Of a stretch of DNA of 64,000 bases, positions 24,818 to 34,159 are shown piece after piece. A program made the translations under genes and the position numbers. Under the pieces are notes generated by a model. That model did not search any database and was not told where the DNA came from. It saw only the letters and a list, made by a program, of their open reading frames with translations. The stretch lies in NCBI RefSeq assembly GCF_018343625.1, contig NZ_JAGYPG010000004.1, positions 65,102 through 129,101 of the forward strand. The letters are read 5' to 3'. How positions within the stretch are numbered: the first letter of the stretch is position 1; every line of letters begins with the position of its first letter. This DNA comes from Lederbergia citri (GTDB lineage Bacteria; Bacillota; Bacilli; Bacillales; Bacillaceae_C).

Positions 24818-26032
24818 TTAAATCGACCACCCATCATTCACGATTGCTACTAATTTCCATAAGCCATTTTGGTCCTTTTCAAATACAAATATAATGCTTT
24901 GCCAATCCATTCCGTCATTTTCTTGAGAACCTTCAAGAAAGTATTCAACCGTTTTGGATTGAGGGAAGAAATCCTTAATATTGTTCTTTATATTGCCACG
25001 TTCCTTTAAATCATCAACTAATACTAAGCCATCTTTTATAAATTTTTCGACAGGGAGGAAATTGTTGAAATATTCACTTGCTGTGAGCTCGATTGGAAAG
25101 CCACTGCCGTCGTAATATCCCCACAAGCGTTTCTTTTTGTCATTTAATAATTCTCTAATTTCACTCTTTTGAAAAACCAAAGATTCTTGGTTAATGAATA
25201 CATAAGGTGAAAACAATAGACCTTTTTCCGAATGGACATAATCTGATAGCTTCACCATATCTAATTTTTCAAAACTTTCCATAATGGATTCCGCGTTTTC
25301 CCTAATGATAACTTTTTCGTCAAGGTTTGTTTTTTCTACATTGCTAATTAGCCAATTATCATCAATATTTCGAAAGTGATATGTTAATAAAACATGACCA
25401 AGGGTAAGGGAATCCTGTTCCTGGGTAACGACATAATGATCATCATCGATTTTTGTAACTGTAAAATCTTCATCAGTTAACCAAGCTGGACCATCTTTTG
25501 CAATAATAAACACGTTTCCGTCTTTTTCCGTAAAATAAGAGTCAACGATGGATACTGAAAATTCATCTGTCAATATCCTGGTAAAGGATCTTTGAATTTC
25601 AGCTTTAGTAGTAAAGGAAATCATTTTTCCATTATTTTCTTCAGCTTCTTTTACTAAAGAACTAAAGGATAGCTTGTATTGGCCCATTAACTCTTTCGCT
25701 TTTTCGGCATTAAATTCAGTTGGCTTTTTTATTGGAGGATCTTGTGTTGTATTTGGACCTTGATTGGTTCCATGATTCTTACCTATATTACCATTTAAAA
25801 AGTCGCCATCAATTATTGTAAAAGTGAAAAACACAACTAAGGAAAAGGCAACGACACCAGCAAAACCTGCAAATAATTTTTTTATCATGCTTGCTTTCCT
25901 TTCTTTCTGTTCGTACTGAATAACGGTTTTCATTAAATGATTGTGAATTTGCTCTTGGCTTGATTTGTTTAACTGAAAGGATGGTAAGTCACGAAGCTTT
26001 TGTTCCATACCTTTTTGATTAGAGTTCGTCAT
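24818..26032 (-). CDS. Membrane anti-sigma factor-like protein
   Basis: This 404-residue protein has about 50 cytoplasmic residues (MEQKLRDLPSFQLNKSSQEQ ...), one membrane helix (LFAGFAGVVAFSLVVFFTFTI), then a long outer region. The outer region starts with a Pro/Asn/Gln-rich linker (NHGTNQGPNTTQDPPIKKP) and continues with two NTF2-like beta-rich segments (LLTYHFRNIDDNWLISNVEK and SIIFVFEKDQNGLWKLVAIV). Its start overlaps the end of the ECF sigma gene by 14 bases, the usual arrangement of a sigma factor with its membrane anti-sigma. No zinc-finger HxxxCxxC motif is seen, so it is not the classical ZAS type. The role is inferred from context. Confidence 0.7.
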   Translation of the reverse strand: MTNSNQKGMEQKLRDLPSFQLNKSSQEQIHNHLMKTVIQYEQKERKASMIKKLFAGFAGVVAFSLVVFFTFTIIDGDFLNGNIGKNHGTNQGPNTTQDPPIKKPTEFNAEKAKELMGQYKLSFSSLVKEAEENNGKMISFTTKAEIQRSFTRILTDEFSVSIVDSYFTEKDGNVFIIAKDGPAWLTDEDFTVTKIDDDHYVVTQEQDSLTLGHVLLTYHFRNIDDNWLISNVEKTNLDEKVIIRENAESIMESFEKLDMVKLSDYVHSEKGLLFSPYVFINQESLVFQKSEIRELLNDKKKRLWGYYDGSGFPIELTASEYFNNFLPVEKFIKDGLVLVDDLKERGNIKNNIKDFFPQSKTVEYFLEGSQENDGMDWQSIIFVFEKDQNGLWKLVAIVNDGWSI

Positions 26033-26531
26033 CTAAATCCCCACCTTGTAGCTTTCTTAGTGACTTCAGCGCCCTGGAATAAGTACTTCTCACTTTCTCT
26101 TCTTTCCAATTAAGAATTTCTGCAGTCTCTGAAACCGACATTTCCTTTATACCTCTTAATATAATCACTTCGCGGTAATTACTTTTCAGCATTTGAATGG
26201 CAGTATATAATGATTGTTTTGCTTCATTTTGCAAGAAAATTTTTTCAGGAGTTTCCCCATCAGACGTGATCATTTGTTCGTCGAATGATAATTTCTTTTT
26301 TTTATTTCTTTTTCTTGCGTCATCGATAGCAACGTTACGCGCAATACTGAATATCCAAGTTTTTGGACTGGATTCACCTTTGTATGATTTCAACCCCTTT
26401 ATTACTTTAATAAAAACCTCTTGCACTAAATCTTCTACATCCATAGACCCTGTATAATAAACTAAATAGTTGTAAACATCATTGCTATATAGATGAAACC
26501 ATTCAGATATAATTAAGCTACTTTTTGACAT
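26019..26531 (-). CDS. ECF RNA polymerase sigma factor
   Basis: Region 2 is clear: HLYSNDVYNYLVYYTGSMDV, then EDLVQEVFIKVIKGLKSYKG and WIFSIARNVAIDDARKR; region 4 follows with LKSNYREVIILRGIKEMSVS and WKEEKVRSTYSRALKSLRKL. The protein is 170 residues from ATG at 26531, which follows GGGGGACGG; a longer start at 26558 would add nine residues. It is of the SigW/SigX/SigM type that directs genes for envelope stress. It overlaps its probable anti-sigma partner. A likely self-recognised promoter is at 26566-26591. Confidence 0.9.
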   Translation of the reverse strand: MSKSSLIISEWFHLYSNDVYNYLVYYTGSMDVEDLVQEVFIKVIKGLKSYKGESSPKTWIFSIARNVAIDDARKRNKKKKLSFDEQMITSDGETPEKIFLQNEAKQSLYTAIQMLKSNYREVIILRGIKEMSVSETAEILNWKEEKVRSTYSRALKSLRKLQGGDLDDEL

Positions 26532-26565
26532 GCCACCGTCCCCCGTCATCGATTTCACTTATTTA

Positions 26566-26591
26566 GACGTATTAATCTTTTACTTATAACA
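26566..26591 (-). promoter_or_regulatory. Possible ECF-type promoter of the sigma operon
   Basis: On the minus strand TGTTAT (26591-26586), a 16-base spacer and CGTC (26569-26566) resemble the TGAAAC-N16-CGTC promoters read by extracytoplasmic sigma factors, which often drive their own operon. The -35 match is partial. Confidence 0.35.
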
Positions 26592-26699
26592 CTATATATT
26601 AAATTTAAATTAAATTAGGCTTATACGTAGTTCGGAAATTAAACAACCTGAGTCCAAATCAGTATAGGCCCCAGGCTGCATAATTGTGTTTTTAAATTC

Positions 26700-26725
26700 C
26701 TGTCTACTTGACAGGGGTCGCTTCA
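26700..26725 (+). mobile_element. Solo right end of the IS3-family element
   Basis: These 26 bases differ at only three positions from the right terminal repeat of the intact IS at 7553-7578. No transposase remains near it. The DNA to its left (26651-26699) could be a much-shortened internal part; a matching left end is not convincing. Confidence 0.65.
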
Positions 26726-27032
26726 CAATTGGTTGTCTTTCTTTTTCAGATGGAAGGTCTTGTGAAACAATATTAGAAAACAAGTTGTATTCGTTGAAGT
26801 TACACAGTGGCTAATCAACTATGGTTTATACATACACTTTATAAAATGTCTTGTGAAGTTTGTTGATAAGATACTTAGAATTCATGGGGATATTCATGGT
26901 TTTTTAGTATCTTTTTTATTTTTACCTTTAAGGCACGTGAAAGTCATTTCAATAACTGAATTTTACCAGTTATTTTTTTAAAAAAATAAACAAAAATAAA
27001 AATGTAATTTTTTTTCAAAGGAGGCATTTTAA

Positions 27033-27878
27033 TTGGTAAACAAGAAATTCAGTAAGTTAATAACACCTATCATCATACTCACCCTTGTTGGATGTAATAA
27101 CAATGCAGATAATAATAAAAATAATAAGGATTTTAACACTTCTAGTATGGATACATCATTGTCAAGTAAGGATTATCCTCATACAAAAGCGATTTTAACC
27201 CAACGGGCGAAATACGAATTTATTCCGATGCAGCCTGGAGAAGAATATCAATTTCAAGTGGAAGCCCCTGATAATTATTACGGTCAAATGCCAAATCAAT
27301 GGGAAAATCAACAGGGTTCACCACCGATGTCTCAGCAAGAACCACAATGGCAAGAAAGACAAGCGGCTCCAACACCAAATTATCAGGAAGCACCTACACA
27401 ACAGGAAAAGCAAGGTGCTAAAGCACCGATTCAGCAACCAACACCAGAACCAGCGCCAAAATCAGAAACAAAAAAGCCAGAAACAACACAAACAAATGGT
27501 ATTAGTCAGGCAGCACAACAGGTGATTGATTTGACAAATGCAGAGCGTAGGAAACAAGGTTTGTCTGATTTAAAAGCCGATACTCAATTAAGTGGTGTTG
27601 CCCAAAAAAAATCTGATGATATGCAACAAAAAAATTACTTCTCACATACGAGTCCTACTTACGGTTCTCCATTCGATATGATGAGGGACTTCGGTGTTAC
27701 TTATAAAAGTGCGGGGGAAAACATAGCTCAGGGACAACAATCCCCTCAAGAAGTTGTTCAAGCATGGATGAATAGTGAAGGTCATAGAAAAAATATATTA
27801 AATAATAACTTCACCCATATCGGAGTTGGTTATGAGCAGACCGGTAAACATTGGACTCAAATGTTTATTGGTAAGTAA
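27033..27878 (+). CDS. CAP-domain lipoprotein (YkwD-like)
   Basis: This 281-residue protein has a lipoprotein signal (KLITPIIILTLVGC) with the lipid-carrying Cys at residue 21. Residues 22-155 form a Gln/Pro/Asn-rich linker. Residues about 160-281 form a CAP (SCP/PR-1-like) domain: VIDLTNAERRKQGLSDLKAD, MQQKNYFSHTSPTYGSPFDM, AGENIAQGQQSPQEVVQAWM and NSEGHRKNILNNNFTHIGVG. Bacterial CAP proteins are extracellular; their chemistry is mostly unknown. The start is TTG, with AAAGGAGG about nine bases before it. Single gene. Confidence 0.88.
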   Translation: MVNKKFSKLITPIIILTLVGCNNNADNNKNNKDFNTSSMDTSLSSKDYPHTKAILTQRAKYEFIPMQPGEEYQFQVEAPDNYYGQMPNQWENQQGSPPMSQQEPQWQERQAAPTPNYQEAPTQQEKQGAKAPIQQPTPEPAPKSETKKPETTQTNGISQAAQQVIDLTNAERRKQGLSDLKADTQLSGVAQKKSDDMQQKNYFSHTSPTYGSPFDMMRDFGVTYKSAGENIAQGQQSPQEVVQAWMNSEGHRKNILNNNFTHIGVGYEQTGKHWTQMFIGK

Positions 27879-28364
27879 AAGCAAAATTCATTCTCCTGAG
27901 AAATAACAAATAAATATACATCTAGCATTAGGAAAAAAGACGGTTATGAAGAATATACAATTCAATGTAATGGATAATGAGATTGCTGAAGATAAATGAT
28001 GGTTAGTGCCCGTTTCAAACACCATCAATTTCCCAGCAATCTCTTTAATGTTTATTAAAAAACGGTTTAATATTGTTAGAGGTACTACTTTAATCCCGCA
28101 TAATTGAAAATCCTCGAGATAAAGTCTTCGAATAGATGTAGCATCTTCGAATGGGGGCCCTCGATTATTCCCATCCACCTTCAGCTTCAAATTTATTCAC
28201 TTTAAAAAAGTGTACGATGACAGGTTAATAAAACATAAAGCCACAAATTCAATCTTCATTAATCAATCGTGAATCCTTATTTCTTTTCTAACGTAAATAA
28301 ACTATATATAACTTATCCATAATGCATTAAACTAGTGAAAACAGGAAAAAATGAGGTGATTTCT
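27879..28364. other. Gene-poor stretch
   Basis: A 100-codon minus-strand frame (27888-28190) is open, but its only start is TTG, there is no good ribosome binding site, and I recognise no family. It might be the end of a decayed gene. Otherwise nothing is seen. Confidence 0.4.
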
Positions 28365-28586
28365 TTGTGGTGGATTATTGGTATCATGGCTTGTTCAATT
28401 CCAATACTTGGAATTATAACTGACCATTTGCGATCTAGTGCAAATATCAAAGCTAAAATCGTTCAAGACCAGTTGGAACTAGAAAAAATGAAACATGAGA
28501 ATTATTTGCTGGAGACGCAAAAACTGAAGCTAGAATTGGAAAGAATGCAAATAGAGAGTTCCAAAGATGACATTTATAAAGTATAG
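28365..28586 (+). CDS. Small membrane protein with coiled coil
   Basis: This 73-residue protein has one N-terminal membrane helix (WWIIGIMACSIPILGIITDH) followed by a charged heptad-repeat helix (IVQDQLELEKMKHENYLLET and QKLKLELERMQIE). The shape recalls PspB-type small membrane proteins, though I cannot claim homology. I chose TTG at 28365 because GAGGTG lies six bases before it. A degraded second copy is at 16076-16170. The function is unknown. Confidence 0.65.
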   Translation: MWWIIGIMACSIPILGIITDHLRSSANIKAKIVQDQLELEKMKHENYLLETQKLKLELERMQIESSKDDIYKV

Positions 28587-29199
28587 TCAGGAAAGCATAG
28601 TGAGAAGTGATATTGCTTTTGTAAATTCAACAGAAACCAATATCTGTATACCATTCCCATTAAAAAGGGGATGGTATATTATGTTTACATGGCTAAAATA
28701 TTATATTTCTTGGAAAAACTGCTCGATTTCTTCTAAGACGTCTAGTATTCTATCAATCACAATCTGTGGGTCATCACGTTAAATGTATTGCCACGAATAT
28801 CCAGTATTTTTCTATTATTATTACAATGCTGCCTTTATTACTGATTGTAATGTTTTTCGAATAATAAATCTCTAGAGATGTGCTTGAAAACAACTATCTC
28901 CTTTCTATCATCTAATCAAATTCCATTTTATTTAAAAATTCCCATTAATAATAATAGTATTGTAATATAATAAAAATTACGTATAATTTTACTTACAAGA
29001 AAATTAAATGTCTTTGTGGCGTGGAATGCGAATGGGGTGTCATTCATAAGAAAAATTATTATTTAGTGAAACCGCTTTAATATATAGATCAACTTTGAGA
29101 GCTCTAGCACTAAATTTTATGTTATATCCATTCTAAAATCATTTAAATGAACAGTTCAATTTATCCATATCTGCAAAACAACAAGTAGGGGGAACATCT
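28587..29199. other. Long AT-rich gene-free stretch
   Basis: No convincing gene is seen. It contains one clear hairpin, listed separately. AGTAGGGGGAACATCT just before 29200 is the ribosome binding region of the next gene. Confidence 0.5.
28647..28685 (+). terminator. Hairpin, probable terminator of the 28365 gene
   Basis: TATACCATTCCC pairs with GGGGATGGTATA across ATTAAAAA, then TTATGTTTAC. The stem is strong and the T-run is weak. Confidence 0.55.
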
Positions 29200-30438
29200 A
29201 TGAAAAATCTACTGAAAAAGTGGAATCGCTTGAGTCTAGTAAAACAAATCCTTGTAGGTCTGATTATTGGTATTATCCTTGCTTTAACGATTCCAGAAGT
29301 AGCAAAACCTATTGTCATTTTTGGTTCTTTATTTGTAGGTGCTTTGAAAGCGATTGCACCTGTGTTAGTACTTTTTTTGGTTATGTCGGCCATCGCTCAA
29401 CATAAGAATGGTCAAAAAACGAATATGAAATCTGTTATCACTTTATATCTAATAGGAACCTTTTTAGCTGGATTAATCGCTGTAATTGTAAGTTTTATTT
29501 TTCCAGTAGATTTAACACTTACAAAAGGTGCGGAGGGTGTGAATCCTCCCAAAGATGTTGTTGAGGTACTTAAAAAATTATTGCTGGACGTTGTTGATAA
29601 CCCAGTTAAGGCAATTTTTAATGCGAACTATATCGGTATTTTATCTTGGGCAGTACTTCTTGGTTTGGCTTTAAAAAATGCAGCTGATTCAACAAAAACA
29701 ATGATTTCTAATTTTTCTGATGCTATTTCCAAGTTAGTAACATGGGTAATTAAGTTAGCACCATTAGGAATCATGGGTCTAGTTTTTGAGTCAATTACGA
29801 CAAGTGGACTCGACGCTTTACTAAGCTATGGTAAATTACTTGTTATATTAATTGGGTGTATGCTCTTTGTGGCGTTGGTTGTTAATCCAATCATTGTGTT
29901 TGTAGTGATTAAGCAAAACCCTTTCCCGCTTGTTTTTAAATGCTTAAAGGAAAGCGGTATTACAGCATTCTTTACTCGTAGCTCAGCTTCAAACATTCCG
30001 GTAAATATGAAATTATGTGAGAATCTTGGTTTAAATAAGGATAGTTATTCAGTTTCCATTCCATTAGGTGCAACGATTAATATGGCTGGAGCTGCTGTTA
30101 CTATTTCTGTTTTAACTCTTGCAGCTGTTCATACTCTTGGAATACCAGTGGACTTGCCTACTGCAATCATTCTTAGCGTATTGTCAGCAGTATGTGCTTG
30201 TGGTGCTTCTGGGGTTGCAGGAGGATCGTTATTGCTAATCCCTCTAGCTTGTAGCTTATTTGGAATCTCGGCTGATGTTGCTGCGCAGGTAGTTGGAGTA
30301 GGCTTTATTATAGCTGTTTTACAAGACTCTTTTGAAACGGCACTTAACTCTTCTACAGATGTACTTTTCACAGCAGCTGCGGAATATAAAGAGTGGCGTA
30401 AAGAAGGGAAAAAAATAGAAATCAACAAAATAGGATAG
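29200..30438 (+). CDS. sstT: Serine/threonine:sodium symporter
   Basis: This 412-residue protein of the dicarboxylate/amino acid:cation symporter family closely follows the SstT pattern: LVKQILVGLIIGIILALTIP, GALKAIAPVLVLFLVMSAIA, TAFFTRSSASNIPVNMKLCE, SIPLGATINMAGAAVTISVL and SAVCACGASGVAGGSLLLIP. SstT imports serine and threonine with sodium. Eight to ten hydrophobic segments with two re-entrant hairpin regions are visible. GGGGGAAC precedes the ATG and a clear terminator follows, so it is a single-gene unit. Confidence 0.92.
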   Translation: MKNLLKKWNRLSLVKQILVGLIIGIILALTIPEVAKPIVIFGSLFVGALKAIAPVLVLFLVMSAIAQHKNGQKTNMKSVITLYLIGTFLAGLIAVIVSFIFPVDLTLTKGAEGVNPPKDVVEVLKKLLLDVVDNPVKAIFNANYIGILSWAVLLGLALKNAADSTKTMISNFSDAISKLVTWVIKLAPLGIMGLVFESITTSGLDALLSYGKLLVILIGCMLFVALVVNPIIVFVVIKQNPFPLVFKCLKESGITAFFTRSSASNIPVNMKLCENLGLNKDSYSVSIPLGATINMAGAAVTISVLTLAAVHTLGIPVDLPTAIILSVLSAVCACGASGVAGGSLLLIPLACSLFGISADVAAQVVGVGFIIAVLQDSFETALNSSTDVLFTAAAEYKEWRKEGKKIEINKIG

Positions 30439-30461
30439 ATTAGAAATTCTTTTTGAACTGT

Positions 30462-30507
30462 ACTTCCATTGTTAGAATCGAATAAACATTGGAAGTGCGG
30501 TTTTTTT
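30462..30507 (+). terminator. Terminator of sstT
   Basis: ACTTCCATTGTT pairs with AACATTGGAAGT with one mismatch, followed by GCGGTTTTTTTA. Confidence 0.8.
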
Positions 30508-30780
30508 ATTGAAAAATATATATATTATAGATTAGTTGTAAATGACATTCATATGACCTTATAAACGTATAACAATCGTGTTGTCGAACGGACCTATATA
30601 GAGCATTTATTTTGGTAAATCTACTGGACATCAGCCTACATAAAAGTAATCATAAATCTTAATATGTTCATTGATAAAAAAGAATAAGAGAATCAATTGG
30701 CCTTGATATTAAGAAATTACTGCATTCTTCGTCTAAGTTTTAGATGAAAGAGAATAAAAGTAAAGGGAGGCACCATCTTA

Positions 30781-31239
30781 GTGAACCCACACAAAATTAT
30801 CGTTACAAAATATGATACCCAATACGCTGAACAAACCGTGAAAATGTGGCGAGATAGTAAGGAACAGGCTATTGGTCAGAAAGAAATTCATAGCTTTGAC
30901 AATCACTTATATTTTTTGAACCATATATTAACCAGAGATTTTCAAATATATTTAGCGTTAATGGATGGAAAAGTAGTAGGAATGATAGCCTTTAATGAAA
31001 AAGAGATCAGCCAACTTTATATTCATATCGATTATCAAGGAATGGGTATCGGTCAAACATTATTAGATAGAGCAAAAGAACAATCAAGTGGGAGATTAAC
31101 CTTATTTACATTTGAAGTAAATGTAAAGGCACAACGATTTTATGAAAAGCATGGATTTAAAATCATTAGTAGAGGACATATAAATGAAGAAAATTTACCT
31201 GATATTAAGTATGAATGGATATCTAATAAAATTTATTAA
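30781..31239 (+). CDS. GNAT-family N-acetyltransferase
   Basis: This 152-residue protein has the GNAT fold pattern: MDGKVVGMIAFNEKEISQLY (strands 2-4), the acetyl-CoA loop IHIDYQGMGIGQTLLDRAKE, and FTFEVNVKAQRFYEKHGFKI. It transfers an acetyl group from acetyl-CoA to an amine; the acceptor is unknown. The start is GTG after AAAGGGAGGCACC. It stands alone, with about 340 gene-free bases before it. Confidence 0.88.
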   Translation: MNPHKIIVTKYDTQYAEQTVKMWRDSKEQAIGQKEIHSFDNHLYFLNHILTRDFQIYLALMDGKVVGMIAFNEKEISQLYIHIDYQGMGIGQTLLDRAKEQSSGRLTLFTFEVNVKAQRFYEKHGFKIISRGHINEENLPDIKYEWISNKIY

Positions 31240-31552
31240 AACTTGGAAATAGAGGAGGGGGTTATTCCTCGGTGTCCAATCCAAGGTAGTAAAGAAATCA
31301 TTTATGATTGGAAAAATAATCTTTGGATAGCACTACATTTTTTTTGGGAAGGAATTTGAACAGGTAAAGGAGAAGAACAAAAAAGATAAACAAGAATGTT
31401 GATAAGAGCAATGTGTTCTAAATTAACGTCATATTGAGGATTGGTTTATGTCTTCAGAGTGGAATTCCTAAAGAATATATGCGCTCAAGATAGCAGAATG
31501 TAATGGACTTATACATACCAATCATAATAGGCTTTCGAAAGGAAGATGATCA
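31240..31552. other. Gene-free stretch before the kinase gene
   Basis: I see no gene, repeat or clear hairpin here. GAAAGGAAGATGATCA at its end is the ribosome binding region of the gene at 31553. Confidence 0.5.
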
Positions 31553-32428
31553 TTGAGTATAACTTTAAGCGTAATAAATTGGAAAGAAAAAAGTGAAATG
31601 CTAGATGATTTAATTAATCAAGAAGACACTTTAACCATATATCCAATGAATCAAGGATTTGAAGCAGAAGTTATTAAAATAGTTTCAGATAATAGGAGTT
31701 TAGTACTGAAAGTATGGAATAAGAGTTCCAAACCTGATATTCGTTTTCAATTTCATTTATTGAATACGCTTTACGAGCGAGGATTATCAGTTTCTAAGCC
31801 AGTTGGTTGGGGGATAGATCAAAACTCAGATAAGGTATTGTTAACAACATTCGATGGGGTACCAATTCATAAAGTTAATAACAAGAAAATGATTGATTTT
31901 GCTAACATATTATCAACTTTACATCAAACCAACATTGAGGAAATTGGAGATATCCAACTTCCAAAGTACGATTTCGTGGGCTATTTTTTTCCAGAACTAA
32001 TCAAACATACTGACATACATAAGGCAGTAACTTTTTTAGTTAATCTTATCCAAATAAAGCAAGAACATATTATTCATGGTGATTTTCATCTAGGAAATAT
32101 TCTAGAAGATAAAGATCGATACACGGTTATAGATTGGACAAATGGACAATTGGGAGATCCTAGATATGATTTTGCATGGGCATTTACTTTGAAAAGAATA
32201 TACATTTCAGAACGGTTTGCACAAGTGTTTCGCTCAGCTTATCTAGTGAAAAATGGCATTCCAAACAAAGAACTAGAGCTTTTCGAAGCATTGGCTTTCC
32301 TTAGATGGATCTTGCTTAGTAGAAGCGGCGGTGTCCCCTTTGGGCCAAATACGACTAAGCGAATAAAAAGTCTAATTAGAGAAAATCCATTCATACAAGG
32401 GGTAGATGTTATGAAAATAGAGAAATGA
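31553..32428 (+). CDS. Aminoglycoside-phosphotransferase-like kinase
   Basis: This 291-residue protein of the APH/choline-kinase fold has the catalytic motif IIHGDFHLGNIL, where HGDxHxxN holds the catalytic Asp, and the metal-binding motif VIDWTNGQLGDPRYDFAW. N-terminal lobe residues (SLVLKVWNKSSKPDIRFQFH) supply the ATP-site Lys. Members phosphorylate small alcohols or aminoglycosides; the substrate cannot be told. TTG start, with GGAAG nearby. A terminator follows. Confidence 0.85.
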   Translation: MSITLSVINWKEKSEMLDDLINQEDTLTIYPMNQGFEAEVIKIVSDNRSLVLKVWNKSSKPDIRFQFHLLNTLYERGLSVSKPVGWGIDQNSDKVLLTTFDGVPIHKVNNKKMIDFANILSTLHQTNIEEIGDIQLPKYDFVGYFFPELIKHTDIHKAVTFLVNLIQIKQEHIIHGDFHLGNILEDKDRYTVIDWTNGQLGDPRYDFAWAFTLKRIYISERFAQVFRSAYLVKNGIPNKELELFEALAFLRWILLSRSGGVPFGPNTTKRIKSLIRENPFIQGVDVMKIEK

Positions 32429-32444
32429 ATAGAACAATTAGGTT

Positions 32445-32475
32445 CCCTCAAATTAAGTGTTTGAGGGATTTATTT
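32445..32475 (+). terminator. Terminator of the kinase gene
   Basis: CCCTCAAATT ... TTGAGGG followed by ATTTATTTATT. It lies 17 bases after the stop. The remaining bases to 32762 hold no gene that I can see. Confidence 0.65.
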
Positions 32476-32762
32476 ATTATGAGACAAAAAAAGAAAAAAA
32501 GTTTTAGTACAAATAACGTAAAGGACTTAGAGAAATTTTCTCCTGCCCATCTAAATAATTTACATGGAACTTAATCGATTTTTATTTCATTTTCATATAT
32601 TAATATCAATCAGTTGTGTTGGGATTAATTAATTTACACTGATTTTCTCAAATACAGTATCTCGAAATAAATAGCTAATTGGAAATAATTAAGTCCAACT
32701 ATTCAAAAGGAAAGAAGATTGATTAACCTCAATGAAAATAATTAAATAGAATGAGGTGTTTT

Positions 32763-33836
32763 ATGGAATCTGGAGAGAGTTTGAAAGATACGGGATTTGA
32801 AATAGGTCTCTACACGCTTGCAGATATTGCACGTAATCCTCTAACTGGTAAAATAATTAGTTCCAGTCAGCGAATAAAAGAGATTATTCAAGCAGCAAAG
32901 CTAGCTGATGAGGCTGGGCTAGATATATTCGGAGTTGGTGAGCATCATCGGTTAGACTATGCAGTGTCATCTCCTCAAGTTGTTTTAGCGTCTATTGCTC
33001 AAGCGACAAAACGAATTAAATTGACAAGTGCCACTACCGTATTAAGCACAGTTGATCCAGTTCGTTTATTTGAAGACTTTGCTACCTTGGATCTGATTTC
33101 GGATGGACGTGCTGAAATCATAGCAGGTCGAGGAGCATTTTTGGATTCCTTTCCCCTTTTTGGATTTGACATTAATGACTATGATGCATTATTTGAAGAA
33201 AATATGGAACTGTTTTTAAAAATAAATGATAGTGAGATGATTTCATGGTCTGGTCGCTTTCGATCATCATTAAAAAATGCTGAAATCGCTCCTCGTCCAT
33301 TTCAAAATAAGTTGCCAATCTGGGTTGGTGTTAGCCGTACTCCGGAAAGTGCAGCTCATGCTGGTTCTTTAGGGGTTGGATTGGCTGTGGTTATGCTCGG
33401 TGGAGAGCCAAGTTCGTTTAAACATTTGGTTGACCTTTACCGATTAGCTGGAATGGTATCGGAACATCAGAATCAGCTAAACGTAAGTGTAACAGGACAT
33501 GGGTATATTGCAAAGACAACGGAACAGGCAAAAGATGAATTTTACCCTTTTTACTCCAATTACTGGATCAACTTAAACCGCCAGCATGGAAATCGTTTTA
33601 AGATGACTCGAGAAGACTTCGAAGAAATGACGAGTCCTGAGACAGTCGTGTTTGTTGGAAGTCCGCAGCAAATAGTTGAAAAAATTCTTTATCAATATGA
33701 ATTATTCGGACACAGACGTTTCATGGCTCAGATGGACATAGGAGGAATCCCGTTTAAGAATGTAGCAAGGGCCATTGAGCTTTTAGCCACGGAAGTAGCT
33801 CCTGTTGTCCGAAAAGAGATTAGTAAAAAGCAATAA
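32763..33836 (+). CDS. Luciferase-like (LLM class) flavin-dependent oxidoreductase
   Basis: This protein of about 357 residues has the bacterial-luciferase barrel pattern: FEIGLYTLADIARNP, AAKLADEAGLDIFGVGEHHR, ATKRIKLTSATTVLSTVDPV, DLISDGRAEIIAGRGAFLDS and APRPFQNKLPIWVGVSRTPE. These enzymes use reduced FMN and oxygen, or F420, on varied substrates; here the substrate is unknown. I prefer ATG at 32763, which has GAGGTG just before it, over ATG 32751. A perfect palindromic terminator follows. Confidence 0.88.
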   Translation: MESGESLKDTGFEIGLYTLADIARNPLTGKIISSSQRIKEIIQAAKLADEAGLDIFGVGEHHRLDYAVSSPQVVLASIAQATKRIKLTSATTVLSTVDPVRLFEDFATLDLISDGRAEIIAGRGAFLDSFPLFGFDINDYDALFEENMELFLKINDSEMISWSGRFRSSLKNAEIAPRPFQNKLPIWVGVSRTPESAAHAGSLGVGLAVVMLGGEPSSFKHLVDLYRLAGMVSEHQNQLNVSVTGHGYIAKTTEQAKDEFYPFYSNYWINLNRQHGNRFKMTREDFEEMTSPETVVFVGSPQQIVEKILYQYELFGHRRFMAQMDIGGIPFKNVARAIELLATEVAPVVRKEISKKQ

Positions 33837-33862
33837 TTACTGGAAAGTTTGGCGAATAAATT

Positions 33863-33890
33863 AAAGAGGGGAATTCCCCTCTTTATCCAA
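33863..33890 (+). terminator. Palindromic terminator of the LLM gene
   Basis: AAAGAGGGGAATTCCCCTCT followed by TTATCC, a perfect stem of about 10 bp, 27 bases after the stop. Upstream of the next gene (to 34159) nothing else is seen. Confidence 0.7.
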
Positions 33891-34159
33891 TACTGACCGT
33901 TTTCTTCTTTTGGCCAACCGCCCCATATACATAAAGGTATGCTTTTTTCAAAACAAATTGATCATTAAAAGAACGAAAAGCTTTTTCAAGAGTGTATTGA
34001 TATAATATCTCTGATTATGATGTTTCTTTACTTAAAATTCTTGTTGGAAAGAAGGACAATGATTATTAAATTGGGAAGGCTTTTTTGTAAGTTTGAAGAA
34101 AAGGATTCATTTAAAAATAAAATAGCTAGGAAAGCAAATAATGAGAATAGGAGTTTACT

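Noticed and set aside
27888..28190. A 100-codon minus-strand frame
   Set aside because: TTG start without a clear ribosome binding site and no recognised family. It may be gene debris but is not supported as a gene.
28567..28782. A 71-codon plus-strand frame
   Set aside because: It runs through the 28647 hairpin and shows no domain. The antisense reading DDPQIVIDRILDVLEEIEQF looked protein-like but has a stop just upstream and no start.
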